A DNA stretch of 32,143 nucleotides from Bermanella sp. 47_1433_sub80_T6 (GCA_002162985.1 MAAD01000229.1:1-32143), one strand, 5' to 3'. Counted from the first letter of the stretch, positions 9,436-19,184 are shown. Notes: generated by a model not told the origin, from the letters alone. Translations and numbers: made by a program.

Positions 9436-10476
9436 ATGGATAATCTGAGAAGCACAGACGAACAACAAATAAAGAACATTCAATCGGCGGTGCGCCTGGC
9501 GGACGCCAGGTGGAAGAGTCGATTCCCCCTGTTAAATCATCAAGACGCTCTGGGCATGATCATCTTGCTGGTGTCCCTGGCAGGCATGGTCAGTTCCGGC
9601 CTGGCTTATTTGGCTGACCTCATACCCGCCTGGAGCTGCATCCTTATTACCGCCTTTTTCGCCGGTGTGTCTCACGAACTGGAACACGACCTCATTCACC
9701 GCCTTTACTTCCGTAAAAATGCTCTGGTTCATAATTTTATGATGTTAACGGTCTGGATCATGCGCCCCAACACCGTTAACCCTTGGTACCGTCGTGGCAT
9801 TCATTTTAATCACCACAAGGTATCCGGCACTGCGGAAGACATCGAAGAGCGTGTATTGGGCAACGGCATGAAATTCGGCTGGAAACGCATCATTACCTCC
9901 CTGGATGGATTTTTATCCATATCAGTGCGTCGCAAAGAGCTTACGGAAATGAAGTTATTTAACTACATTCCCTTTGTACTCAAGGGCGCCCCCCTTGCTC
10001 ATATTTATATCGTGTCTTTGTACGCGTTGCTGGCCATTCACGGCTTTCAAATGGTTGCCCAGTTTATGGATTTTCAATACACCTACCCAGCCTGGATATC
10101 ACAGATCATTGACGGCCTAAACATACTGGCGGTGGTATGGGTATTACCCAATACCCTGCGTGCCTTTAGTCTGCACACGGTGACTTCCATGCTGCATTAT
10201 TATGGCGACGTAGACAGCCTGATTAAGCAATGTCAGGTCATGAACCACTGGGCCCTGGCACCTCTAAATTTATTCTGCTTTAACTTTGGCAGCACCCATG
10301 TCATACATCACCTGGTAGTGTCTCAACCATTTTACTTACGCCAATTAGTGGCCAAAGAGATACATCAGGTCATGAAAGAGAATGGTATTCGCTTTAATGA
10401 CTTTGGATCCGTTTTACGGGCCAACCGCTACAACAAGATCCCAGCCGTGGAGCCCTTGATGGCCAAGACAGTTTAA
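9436..10476 (+). CDS. membrane fatty acid desaturase family protein
   Basis: Histidine boxes HELEHDLIH, HFNHH, HVIHH plus hydrophobic segments. Confidence 0.82.
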   Translation: MDNLRSTDEQQIKNIQSAVRLADARWKSRFPLLNHQDALGMIILLVSLAGMVSSGLAYLADLIPAWSCILITAFFAGVSHELEHDLIHRLYFRKNALVHNFMMLTVWIMRPNTVNPWYRRGIHFNHHKVSGTAEDIEERVLGNGMKFGWKRIITSLDGFLSISVRRKELTEMKLFNYIPFVLKGAPLAHIYIVSLYALLAIHGFQMVAQFMDFQYTYPAWISQIIDGLNILAVVWVLPNTLRAFSLHTVTSMLHYYGDVDSLIKQCQVMNHWALAPLNLFCFNFGSTHVIHHLVVSQPFYLRQLVAKEIHQVMKENGIRFNDFGSVLRANRYNKIPAVEPLMAKTV

Positions 10477-10490
10477 GTTAAACCTTCATA

Positions 10491-10529
10491 AAAAAGGCCG
10501 GTTATCACTCAGAATAACCGGCCTTTTTT
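10491..10529 (+). terminator. intrinsic terminator after desaturase
   Basis: aaaaaggccggttat-cactcaga-ataaccggccttttttat. Confidence 0.88.
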
Positions 10530-10624
10530 ATGCCTACTACTTTGCTTACTGGCATAAATACTATTGGCATTATTGACCCTACGGGTTACTGTGGCGAACA
10601 TTAAAACAATCAAGAGACAACCAC

Positions 10625-11197
10625 ATGAGCACAGAAAACTGGGTCATTTTAGGGGTCGCCATTGCCATCGTTCTATATTTTATAACCTTGTATAACGGCC
10701 TGGTATCCCTTAAACACAATGTCACTAAGGCATGGGCCAACATCGACGTTTTGCTTAAGCAGCGTCACGACGAACTGCCCAAGTTAGTGGCCGCCTGCAA
10801 AGAAGTCATGAAATTTGAACAGGACACATTGGAAAAGGTCATTCGCGCGCGCTCCGGCGTGGCCACTGCCAGACAAAGCGGCAATGTTAAGGCCGTGGGA
10901 CGAGCAGAAACCACTTTGCGTGCCGGACTGGGCAATCTGTTTGCGCTGGCCGAGTCTTACCCCGAACTCAAAAGTAATGAGTCGTTTCAACAACTGCAAA
11001 GCCGCATCAGCTCCCTGGAGAACACCATCGCCGATCGCCGTGAACTGTATAATGAAACCGTGAACAACAATAACGTGCGCATCGAGCAGTTTCCCGATGT
11101 ATTGATCGCCTCGCGCTTTAATTTTAAGGCCGCCGACTTATTAGAATTTGAAGAGGCTGAATTAAAAGACGTTAATATTTCCAAGCTGTTCAATTAA
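10625..11197 (+). CDS. lemA: LemA family protein
   Basis: N-terminal TM, then YNGLVSLKHNVTKAWANIDVLLKQRHDELPKLV and LYNETVNNNNVRIEQFPDVLIA, typical of LemA. Confidence 0.92.
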   Translation: MSTENWVILGVAIAIVLYFITLYNGLVSLKHNVTKAWANIDVLLKQRHDELPKLVAACKEVMKFEQDTLEKVIRARSGVATARQSGNVKAVGRAETTLRAGLGNLFALAESYPELKSNESFQQLQSRISSLENTIADRRELYNETVNNNNVRIEQFPDVLIASRFNFKAADLLEFEEAELKDVNISKLFN

Positions 11198-11206
11198 GCC
11201 CGCCAT

Positions 11207-12133
11207 ATGAAAATTGATCTAAACAATATTGGACAATTAAGCCCCGGAGAATTCTGGGGCTTTTTAATTTTTCCTGCGGCCATAACCCTGTTTTGTCTAT
11301 GGGCGTTTGTCCGGTACTTGAGATTTGCCCGTTTAATTGAAGACACCCCCACTTCCAAGATTCGTTCGGCCGCGCAAGGCTTTACCGAACTGGAAGGACG
11401 TGCCGTACTGGTGGCCAAATCGATACTGGCCTCACCATTATCCGGCAAGGCCTGTATCTGGTATCGCTTCAAGGTGGAACGCAAAATAGATACCGGAAAA
11501 AGTACCTCCTGGCGCACCGTGCAATCAGGTAGCAGTGCCCACCCTATTCGCCTGGACGATACCACGGGGCATTGCCTGTTGAGCCAAAAGGGGGCATCCA
11601 TACATACCCACCTTAAAAAAACCTGGTATGGCATGTCGTCAAGCCCGTCCCTTAAGAGTGTTGAACGCAGTGACAGCTTTTTGCAGTATGGCAACTATCG
11701 CTACACCGAAGAACTCATCACAGAAAACACGCCCCTGTATGCCCTGGGACACTTCAAGACGGTACGCTCAACAGATAACTTCCAGCTTCGAAAGGCCGTG
11801 GCCAACATCATTAGTGACTGGAAAGCCGACTACCAACAACTGTTGGCCAGGTTCGATAGAAACAACGACGGCACCTTAGATGAAAAAGAATGGAAGCTAG
11901 TACGCCTGGCCGCCAAACTGGAAGCCGACGATCTAAATAAAGAATTGTTAAACGAACCGGAAATTCATACCATGGAAAAACCGGTTAAAGGGCTGCCCTA
12001 CCTCATCAGCACCGGCGAGCAGGACAGCTTTGCCAACAAATTCAAATGGTATAGCCGCCTGGCTTTTATTGCCTTTGTGGCCACCAGCTACTGCACTGTT
12101 TGGCTGTTACAGGCGCGCCTCAACCTTCATTGA
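11207..12133 (+). CDS. GIDE-domain (MUL1-like, 'E3 ubiquitin ligase family') membrane protein with an EF-hand loop
   Basis: Two terminal TM segments; GRAVLVAKSILASPLSGKACIWYRFKVE region resembles GIDE; FDRNNDGTLDEKEW matches an EF-hand loop; follows lemA. Confidence 0.75.
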   Translation: MKIDLNNIGQLSPGEFWGFLIFPAAITLFCLWAFVRYLRFARLIEDTPTSKIRSAAQGFTELEGRAVLVAKSILASPLSGKACIWYRFKVERKIDTGKSTSWRTVQSGSSAHPIRLDDTTGHCLLSQKGASIHTHLKKTWYGMSSSPSLKSVERSDSFLQYGNYRYTEELITENTPLYALGHFKTVRSTDNFQLRKAVANIISDWKADYQQLLARFDRNNDGTLDEKEWKLVRLAAKLEADDLNKELLNEPEIHTMEKPVKGLPYLISTGEQDSFANKFKWYSRLAFIAFVATSYCTVWLLQARLNLH

Positions 12134-13621
12134 TTAAAGCGCCTTAACATCCGCCAGCGTGCCTAAGCTGGCCAGCAGATATTGCCAAAACTTTTGCACA
12201 CTGGAGATGCTCACACGCTCATCCGGTGAATGGGCGCCCCGGATCATAGGCCCAAAGGAAATCATCTGCCAATGGGGATAAGTGGCCCCTAGAATACCGC
12301 ACTCTAGCCCGGCATGAATCACCTGAATCTTGGCGGGCTCGCCAAAACATTGTCCATGCACACGCTGCATGAGCGTCATGATGGGAGATTCTTTAATGGG
12401 CGCCCAACCTGGATACGCATTCATTACTTCCACCCGGGCACCGGCCAATTCAAACACCGCACGAATGGCGGCCACCTGAGCATCACGGGCCGAATCCATA
12501 AGGGATCTGGGCAGGCAACAAATCGTTAACTCAGTTTCGCTTTGCACCAGCGTGGCCAGATTATTGGACGTTTCCACCACCCCATCAAACTGATCACTCA
12601 TACGGCGCACACCGTGAGGGCAAGCCAATAAAGCGGCCACCACTTTTTGAGAAAATTCATGGCACCATACCTTGGCAGGTGCGGCCACTTCCTCAATGGT
12701 GATATCCAGATGGGTTTCATAACCTGAAAACTCTACAGCCATTGCTTCACTCAATTTATTAAGCGCTTGCAACGCGGAATTTTCAGTGCCGGCGGCAATC
12801 AATATGGTTGCACCGGCATCTCGGCAGATGGCGTTGCGCAAGGTACCGCCAGACACTTGCAATATTTTAGTGCCCTGCTGCAGGCAACTTTCCAATAAAC
12901 GCGCTAATAATTGATTGCCATTGGCCAAAGGTTTATGAATCTCTATACCCGAATGCCCGCCCTGCAGCCCCGAAATTTTAATTTCATAAGCCAGGCAATC
13001 ATCCTGCGCCGCTTCCAGCTGCAATTGGAAATGTGCATTTACATCCACCCCTCCTGCGCAGCCCACATAAAGCTCACCCTCTTCTTCCGTATCCAAATTT
13101 AATAATACTTTACCTGCTAACACATCACCTGCCAGCCCAGCCGCCCCCGACATGCCGGCCTCTTCATCTACGGTCAGCAAGGCTTCAATGGGACCATGCA
13201 CCAGCGTGGCATCCCCCAGCACAGCTAAGATAGCCGCCACCCCTATGCCGTTGTCGGCGCCCAAGGTCGTGCCGGTGGCTTTTACCCAGTCACCCTGTAC
13301 CTGAGGGATGATAGAGTCTGTGAAAAAGTCATGAGAACTTTCATTGGTTTTCTGCGACACCATATCCAGGTGGGATTGCAAAACCACAGGCAAGGCATCT
13401 TGTTTGCCTTTGGAAGCGGGTTTGCTGAGAATTAAATTACCCACTTCATCCTGGCGGGCATTTATATTATTTTTGCCACACCAATCAGTTATCTCTTTTA
13501 TCAAAACGGCTTCGTGTTTAGAGGGGCGCGGAATATCGCACAGGGTTTGAAAATGCTGCCATAAAGGCTTTGGGGTTAGAGCGGATAAGGGCACCAGGTT
13601 TTCCTTGCTAAAACGTTTCAT
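12134..13621 (-). CDS. pepD: aminoacyl-histidine dipeptidase (cytosol nonspecific dipeptidase, M20 family)
   Basis: LVPLSALTPKPLWQHFQTLCDIPRPSKHE, LQSHLDMV, TTLGADNGIGVAA, LLTVDEEAGMSGA, GLQGGHSGIEI, HAGLECG. Start trimmed from ORF 13741 to ATG 13621, where homologous-looking sequence begins. Confidence 0.92.
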   Translation of the reverse strand: MKRFSKENLVPLSALTPKPLWQHFQTLCDIPRPSKHEAVLIKEITDWCGKNNINARQDEVGNLILSKPASKGKQDALPVVLQSHLDMVSQKTNESSHDFFTDSIIPQVQGDWVKATGTTLGADNGIGVAAILAVLGDATLVHGPIEALLTVDEEAGMSGAAGLAGDVLAGKVLLNLDTEEEGELYVGCAGGVDVNAHFQLQLEAAQDDCLAYEIKISGLQGGHSGIEIHKPLANGNQLLARLLESCLQQGTKILQVSGGTLRNAICRDAGATILIAAGTENSALQALNKLSEAMAVEFSGYETHLDITIEEVAAPAKVWCHEFSQKVVAALLACPHGVRRMSDQFDGVVETSNNLATLVQSETELTICCLPRSLMDSARDAQVAAIRAVFELAGARVEVMNAYPGWAPIKESPIMTLMQRVHGQCFGEPAKIQVIHAGLECGILGATYPHWQMISFGPMIRGAHSPDERVSISSVQKFWQYLLASLGTLADVKAL

Positions 13622-13700
13622 GTAGCCAGCAAGAATGCAACACAGGATAGATTTTGTATAGCCAGTTTTGGCAGAGGAAAAAAGATGATTGTGCAGAAAT

Positions 13701-13741
13701 TTGAATGCGCCGTCTTGCCAGTTGCAAGACGGCGCATTCAA
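13701..13741 (-). terminator. 18-bp perfect hairpin downstream of amt (terminator or attenuator)
   Basis: ttgaatgcgccgtcttgc-cagtt-gcaagacggcgcattcaa; lies 10 nt beyond the amt stop and between amt and pepD; the U-tract following it on the minus strand is weak. Confidence 0.6.
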
Positions 13742-13751
13742 GGGTTAAACC

Positions 13752-14963
13752 CTAGTCATCCGAGGTGGATGCAATTTTATGGATGGCCAAGTCGGCCCCC
13801 AGGTATTCGTCTTCTTCACTCATGCGCAAACCAGACACCACCTTAACCAAACCGTACACGGCAAAGCCGCCGATTAAGGCCACCGCCACACCGGTCAACG
13901 AACCCACTAGCTGAGACATGAAGGTTACGCCGCCCATGCCGCCAAAGGATTCCAGACCAAAGATGCCGGCAGAAATACCGCCCCACACACCACACAAACC
14001 GTGTAGCGGCCAAACACCCAACACATCATCTATGCCAGGGAATTTATTTTGGAAATAGGTAAAGGTATATACAAACAAAGCACCGGCAATACCACCTACA
14101 AACAGAGCGCCCACGGGATGAAACAAATCAGAGCCAGCGCATACGGCCACTAGACCGGCTAACGGGCCATTGTGAATAAAGCCTGGATCATTTTTACCCA
14201 TAACCATAGCCACCAACGTGCCGCCCACCATGGCCATCAAGGAGTTTACTGCTACCAGGCCACTGATGCCGTCCATAGTTTGCGCAGACATCACATTAAA
14301 TCCAAACCAACCTATGGTTAGGATCCAGGCACCCAATCCTAAAAATGGGATACTGGAAGGAGCAAAGGCCACTGGACGACCTTCACGGTAACGACCGCTA
14401 CGGGCACCCAACAAGATGATAGCCGCCAACGCTAACCAGCCGCCCATACCATGCACCACCACAGAGCCGGCAAAATCATGAAACTGGGCACCAAAGGTAT
14501 TTTCAAGCCAATCCTGGTATCCGTAATTACCATTCCAAATCATGCCTTCAAAGAATGGGTAGACCAGTGCCACGATTAAGGCCGATGCAATTAAAAAAGG
14601 ATAAAACTTGGCACGCTCAGCAATACCACCGGACACGATGGCGGGAATGGCGGCGGCGAAGGTTAACAGGAAGAAGAACTTAACCAGTTCGTAACCATTG
14701 GCCTGACTTAACTCGCTGGCACCGCTGAAAAAATCGGCTCCATAAGCCACGCTGTAACCCACAAAAAAGTAAGCGATGGTAGAGATGGCAAAATCGGTGA
14801 TGATTTTTACCAAGGCATTCACCTGGTTCTTCTTGCGCACCGTGCCCACTTCCAGAAAAGCAAAACCGGCGTGCATGAAAAACACCATGATGGCGCCCAT
14901 GAGAATAAAGAATGTATTTGAGCTGCTAACCAGCGCCTCTACGGCACTATTCATATTGTCCAC
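13752..14963 (-). CDS. amt: ammonium transporter, Amt family
   Basis: 403 aa polytopic; FFMHAGFAFLEVGTVRKKN, DFAGSVVVHGMGGWLALAA, VWPLHGLCGVWGGI. Confidence 0.93.
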   Translation of the reverse strand: MDNMNSAVEALVSSSNTFFILMGAIMVFFMHAGFAFLEVGTVRKKNQVNALVKIITDFAISTIAYFFVGYSVAYGADFFSGASELSQANGYELVKFFFLLTFAAAIPAIVSGGIAERAKFYPFLIASALIVALVYPFFEGMIWNGNYGYQDWLENTFGAQFHDFAGSVVVHGMGGWLALAAIILLGARSGRYREGRPVAFAPSSIPFLGLGAWILTIGWFGFNVMSAQTMDGISGLVAVNSLMAMVGGTLVAMVMGKNDPGFIHNGPLAGLVAVCAGSDLFHPVGALFVGGIAGALFVYTFTYFQNKFPGIDDVLGVWPLHGLCGVWGGISAGIFGLESFGGMGGVTFMSQLVGSLTGVAVALIGGFAVYGLVKVVSGLRMSEEDEYLGADLAIHKIASTSDD

Positions 14964-15163
14964 TGCGTTCCCCTTCGATCGGACGTTTTGCGTGCCCAGC
15001 TCAATTTAGGCCTGGGTTTGCCGTCTCTTTGATCGGATATCTTATTTTAAATAATGATTAAACCGAGATAGGTAAGATCATTGCCTTATATACGAACCAG
15101 GTTAATGCATTAATTACGCCACACGCATCAAAATGAGGCGAAAAAGAAAGAGGGGGATTTAAA

Positions 15164-15197
15164 AGAATAAGACCTGCATCACTACAGGCCTTATATT
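15164..15197 (-). terminator. weak terminator-like hairpin downstream of rlmKL
   Basis: aataagacctg...caggccttatatt: near-perfect inverted repeat with one G-U type mismatch. Confidence 0.4.
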
Positions 15198-15208
15198 ACG
15201 GGGGATTA

Positions 15209-17410
15209 TTAAGCTTTATCAATAATATAGCACTGATGAATTTTGCTGTTGCGGGCAAAATCCTTAGGTAAACTTTTTGCACTAATATCTTCTATTGCGA
15301 ACTCATTTAGTGCGTCACGCTCCATTTTGAAGCGCCGGTAGTTAGTTGAAAAGATTAACTGCCCACCAGGGCGCAACAAAGACATGCACTGTTTGATCAG
15401 ATCCACATGGTCGCGCTGCACATCCAGAACCCCATCCATGCGCTTTGAGTTGGAAAAACTTGGCGGATCCATGAAGATAATATCGAAACGCTGCGAGGAT
15501 TTTTGCGCCCCCTTTAGCCACTGCAGGCAATCTGCCTGAATGAATTCATGATTCTTTTCGGGCAAACCATTTAAGGTGAGGTTTTTTCGACCCCAGTTTA
15601 AATAGGTGGTAGACATGTCCACACTAACGGTACTGCGCGCACCACCCATAGCAGCATGCACACTGGCGGTGCAGGTATAGCTAAATAGATTCAAGAAATC
15701 TTTGTCTTTTGCCAGGGTTTCTATGTCGGTACGAATGGGCCTGTGATCCAAAAACAAACCGGTATCCAAATAATCCTTTAGGTTTACATAGAAACGACAA
15801 GTACCCTCTTGCACCGCAAACATCTGCTGCTGCTGATCCTGTTTCTCATATTGCTTGCGACCCTTTTGCATCATGCGCTGCTTAAGGACCACCTTTTCTC
15901 TGTCCATCTTAAGCGCCACCGGCACCGCATCCAACACCTCGCGTAATCGATTTTGCGCTTTTTCAGGGTCCACCGTCTTAGGCGGCGCGTATTCCTGAAT
16001 GTGCACCCAGTCATCGTAGATATCTATGGCCACCGAATATTCAGGCATGTCGGCATCGTAGAGTCGATAACAATTAATACCTTGTTTTTTCGCCCAGGGT
16101 TTTAATTTACGCAGATTTTTTTGCAAACGGTTGCACACCATTTGCGCACCGTCATTTAACTTAATGACTTCGGTTTGGGACTGCACTTGCTGCTGCACTT
16201 TTTCCGAGGAAACTGCCGACACCTTATAAATAAATAACTTGGAAGCGATGGCACCATTATATAGTTGGTATTGCTTATCGCTGCGCATCTTAAATTGATA
16301 CGCCTGCTGCGGATTACCGGTAAAAATGGCCACCGTCCAATTGGCAAAATGCTGCTTAATCTTGTGGCCCATGGCCGCGTACAAGGAGCCAATGGCCACC
16401 TCATCACTTAAGCGCTCACCATACGGCGGGTTACATAAAATAAGACCGGTATCCGGCAACCCCTTTTCTTTAGTTAGCTCACTTAAAGGCTGAGTCTTAA
16501 CGTGAATAAAATGCATCACACCGGCACGTCGTGCGTTGTCCTTGGCCTTGGCAATCACTTCACGATCCATATCGTAACCGGCCAGGGTTAATTCCAAGTC
16601 GCCTTGCTGGGCCTGTTCTTTACGTTGCTGTGCTTGAGCTCGAATCTCTTGCCATTCAGGGCTAAGGTGATTTTTTAATTTTTCAAAGGCAAATTGATTG
16701 CGCAGCAAACCCGGGGCAATATCGGCGGCCATAAGCGCCGCTTCAATTAACAAGGTACCCGAACCACACATGGGATCCAATAAAGCAGCGTCTGGTTTTT
16801 TCATGAGCTCGGGCCAACCCGCACGAATAAGTAAGGCCGCCGCCAGGTTCTCTTTTAATGGGGCCATGCCCTGGGATTGACGGTAACCACGGCGATGCAA
16901 AGATTCGCCGGCAAAGTCCAACGACACGGACACTTCATCACGATACAAACGAATATGAATGCCCACGTCGGGTTTGTCGCTCACATCCGGGCGATTACCG
17001 CTCACTTCACGAAAATAATCACAAATAGCATCTTTTACTTTTAATGCACCAAAGTGGGTATTACGAATCTCATCGTTGGAACCATTAAAATGCACACGGA
17101 AAGTTTGGCGGTCGCTAAAGTGCTCAATCCAGGGAATCTGCATGAGCTGCTCATACATATTCTCTGCATTTTCAACTGGGAATTTCGCCAACGGCCACAA
17201 CACCCGGCTGGCTAAACGTGACCATAAACAAATCTTATAGCCTACTAATTGATCTGGTTTACAACTCACATATGAAACCCCCAACTTCACTTGCTGCGCA
17301 CCCAGCTCGGTGATTTCGTCAGCCAACAATTGCTCTAACCCTTTTGGGCAGGTGATGGTCATGGCCTGTTCTGGGGCAGGTCGGGGTTGGGCGTCGTTTA
17401 ATTCGCTCAT
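15209..17410 (-). CDS. rlmKL: bifunctional 23S rRNA (guanine2445-N2)/(guanine2069-N7) methyltransferase
   Basis: 733 aa; THUMP-like N-terminus, DPMCGSGTLLIEAALMA, LILCNPPYGERL, and C-terminal methyltransferase FLNLFSYTCTASVHAAMGGA, DIIFMDPPSFSNSKRM. Confidence 0.95.
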   Translation of the reverse strand: MSELNDAQPRPAPEQAMTITCPKGLEQLLADEITELGAQQVKLGVSYVSCKPDQLVGYKICLWSRLASRVLWPLAKFPVENAENMYEQLMQIPWIEHFSDRQTFRVHFNGSNDEIRNTHFGALKVKDAICDYFREVSGNRPDVSDKPDVGIHIRLYRDEVSVSLDFAGESLHRRGYRQSQGMAPLKENLAAALLIRAGWPELMKKPDAALLDPMCGSGTLLIEAALMAADIAPGLLRNQFAFEKLKNHLSPEWQEIRAQAQQRKEQAQQGDLELTLAGYDMDREVIAKAKDNARRAGVMHFIHVKTQPLSELTKEKGLPDTGLILCNPPYGERLSDEVAIGSLYAAMGHKIKQHFANWTVAIFTGNPQQAYQFKMRSDKQYQLYNGAIASKLFIYKVSAVSSEKVQQQVQSQTEVIKLNDGAQMVCNRLQKNLRKLKPWAKKQGINCYRLYDADMPEYSVAIDIYDDWVHIQEYAPPKTVDPEKAQNRLREVLDAVPVALKMDREKVVLKQRMMQKGRKQYEKQDQQQQMFAVQEGTCRFYVNLKDYLDTGLFLDHRPIRTDIETLAKDKDFLNLFSYTCTASVHAAMGGARSTVSVDMSTTYLNWGRKNLTLNGLPEKNHEFIQADCLQWLKGAQKSSQRFDIIFMDPPSFSNSKRMDGVLDVQRDHVDLIKQCMSLLRPGGQLIFSTNYRRFKMERDALNEFAIEDISAKSLPKDFARNSKIHQCYIIDKA

Positions 17411-17685
17411 AATTTAATCAACTTTTAATATCTACTTTTTATATAACTGATGCCGACTATAAGCTTAGTAAAAACTGTGACGGCGTTTTTAAATTCTACA
17501 AACAAAACTATTAAGGAAATCATAGGCTTATAAACCTAATAACTTTTAAGTCTAAAGATGACAATTAAAAGAATAATTTAATCATTAACAAGCGGCCCAA
17601 CTCTCACCATACTGAAATTCGTGGTTTTAGATTTTCATTATTTATCACCACTTTTACTGATCTTCAATATAGAGGCAAACTACTT

Positions 17686-17880
17686 ATGAGAAGACAGAAG
17701 CGCGATATGGATCGCCGAGCATTCAGAAAAGGCTTCATGGCAGGTGTACAGGGGCGTTCTAAAGATTTATGCCCCGATGGTGCTGCCCACTTTAATTGGA
17801 TGAACGGATGGCGTGAAGGCCGCTGTGATCATTGGGATGGTTATTCCGGTGTGGCCGGAGTCCATAAAATACCTCTTTAA
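17686..17880 (+). CDS. rmf: ribosome modulation factor
   Basis: MRRQKRDMDRRAFRKGFMAGVQGRSKDLCP...WMNGWREGRCDHW, RMF-like. Confidence 0.92.
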   Translation: MRRQKRDMDRRAFRKGFMAGVQGRSKDLCPDGAAHFNWMNGWREGRCDHWDGYSGVAGVHKIPL

Positions 17881-17892
17881 CACCAACAATCT

Positions 17893-17913
17893 GGGCCCCT
17901 AAGGGCCCTTTTT
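17893..17913 (+). terminator. intrinsic terminator after rmf
   Basis: gggccc-ctaa-gggcccttttt, 13 nt after the stop codon. Confidence 0.8.
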
Positions 17914-17933
17914 AATGCCTGGTTAATTCCCTG

Positions 17934-18956
17934 TTAATTCTTTACCGCCGCAATGGCCTCATTGGCATCGCCAATCAGTTTAGGGCCTTTGTAAATAAAG
18001 CCGCTGTAAACCTGCACTAATGCTGCGCCAGCCTCTACCTTAGTAGCGGCACTGGCACCATCTAGAATGCCACCCACGCCAATGATGGGCATTTTGCCAT
18101 TCAGAGCCTGGCTTAACCATTTAATCACCTGATCGGAGCGCTCGTGAACGGGAGCCCCGGATAAACCACCGGCTTCGCCAGCAAACTCATGACCTGCCAC
18201 CGCGTCACGATCCAGGGTGGTATTGGTGGCGATTACGCCGTCCATTTCACTCTCTAATAATGAGTTAGCCACCATGATGGTTTCATCTTGATCCATGTCC
18301 GGGGCAATTTTCACTAAGATAGGCGTGTATTTACCATGTTGCTCTTGCAGGCGTAACTGAGCCTTTTTAAGAGTGCTGAGCAAAGACTTAAGGGAATCAC
18401 CAAATTGCAGGGTACGCAGCCCTGGCGTGTTGGGGCTGGAAATATTCACGGTAACGTAATCGGCATGTTCATAGACTTTTTCAAGGCAGATTTCATAGTC
18501 GCGATCGGCGTCTTCTACCGCGGTATCAAAATTTTTGCCAATGTTAATCCCCAGCACACCCTTGTATTTGCTCTTTTTCACCTGGGTCACCAGGTGATCC
18601 ACCCCTTTATTGTTAAACCCCATGCGATTGATGATGGCATTGTGTTCAGGCAAACGGAACAATCTGGGTTTAGGGTTGCCGTCCTGTGGACGCGGGGTAA
18701 TGGTGCCGATTTCAATAAAGCCAAAACCCAGGCTGCCCAAAGCATCGATATAGTCGCCATTTTTATCCAACCCCGCTGCCAGTCCCACCGAATTAGGAAA
18801 GGTTAAGCCCAATAATTTTACCGGCTGATCGGCCACTTTTGGAGCAAACAGACCCAACAAACCCAAACGCTTGGCGGCACCTAATAAATCAAGGGTCAGC
18901 TCGTGAGAGGTTTCAGCGTTTAGTTTGAACAAGAGTTTCAGGATTAAATCGTACAC
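17934..18956 (-). CDS. pyrD: quinone-dependent dihydroorotate dehydrogenase
   Basis: 340 aa; [74 protein letters not shown] start. Confidence 0.95.
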   Translation of the reverse strand: MYDLILKLLFKLNAETSHELTLDLLGAAKRLGLLGLFAPKVADQPVKLLGLTFPNSVGLAAGLDKNGDYIDALGSLGFGFIEIGTITPRPQDGNPKPRLFRLPEHNAIINRMGFNNKGVDHLVTQVKKSKYKGVLGINIGKNFDTAVEDADRDYEICLEKVYEHADYVTVNISSPNTPGLRTLQFGDSLKSLLSTLKKAQLRLQEQHGKYTPILVKIAPDMDQDETIMVANSLLESEMDGVIATNTTLDRDAVAGHEFAGEAGGLSGAPVHERSDQVIKWLSQALNGKMPIIGVGGILDGASAATKVEAGAALVQVYSGFIYKGPKLIGDANEAIAAVKN

Positions 18957-18979
18957 TGGCAGGCCCTATTGAAAAATGC

Positions 18980-19096
18980 GGCGCTTATTATATAGAAATT
19001 GAGGGTTAAAAAATGCATTTGCTAAATAAAAACACTAATTTATTAGCAAACCAAAATTAGCGTTTTTAACTTGCCCACTTAACCCTCAATAGCGCC
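18980..19096. repeat. nested inverted-repeat region upstream of pyrD
   Basis: Outer perfect 12-bp arms attgagggttaa (18998-19009)/ttaaccctcaat (19079-19090), flanked by ggcgct (18980-18985)/agcgcc (19091-19096). Inner arms tttgctaa (19018-19025)/ttagcaaa (19043-19050) and aaaaacactaattt (19028-19041)/aaattagcgttttt (19054-19067, one mismatch). Confidence 0.75.
18987..18992 (-). promoter_or_regulatory. candidate pyrD -10 box (TATAAT)
   Basis: Minus strand reads tctaTATAATaagcgcc, about 30 nt upstream of the GTG start; no clear -35. Confidence 0.4.
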
Positions 19097-19184
19097 AACG
19101 TTTGGGTTGCAGAGCATGAACAGCGACCACCTATAATTTTTTAGCAGGGTTGTTTGGCAGGATCACAGTCAAAGGCGACTTTTT

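Noticed and set aside
13701-13741. GCCGTCT within the hairpin resembling the Neisseria DNA uptake sequence
   Set aside because: Full DUS (GCCGTCTGAA) is not present and the genome is not neisserial; single short coincidence.
13622-13741. Extended 535-aa PepD start at 13741
   Set aside because: Extra 40 residues show no homology-like sequence and include the amt-pepD hairpin; ATG 13621 is the natural start.
14964-15160. Sigma54/NtrC site upstream of amt
   Set aside because: Looked for TGGCAC-N5-TTGCA on the minus strand and found no acceptable match; repeated gatcgga was too short to support a call.
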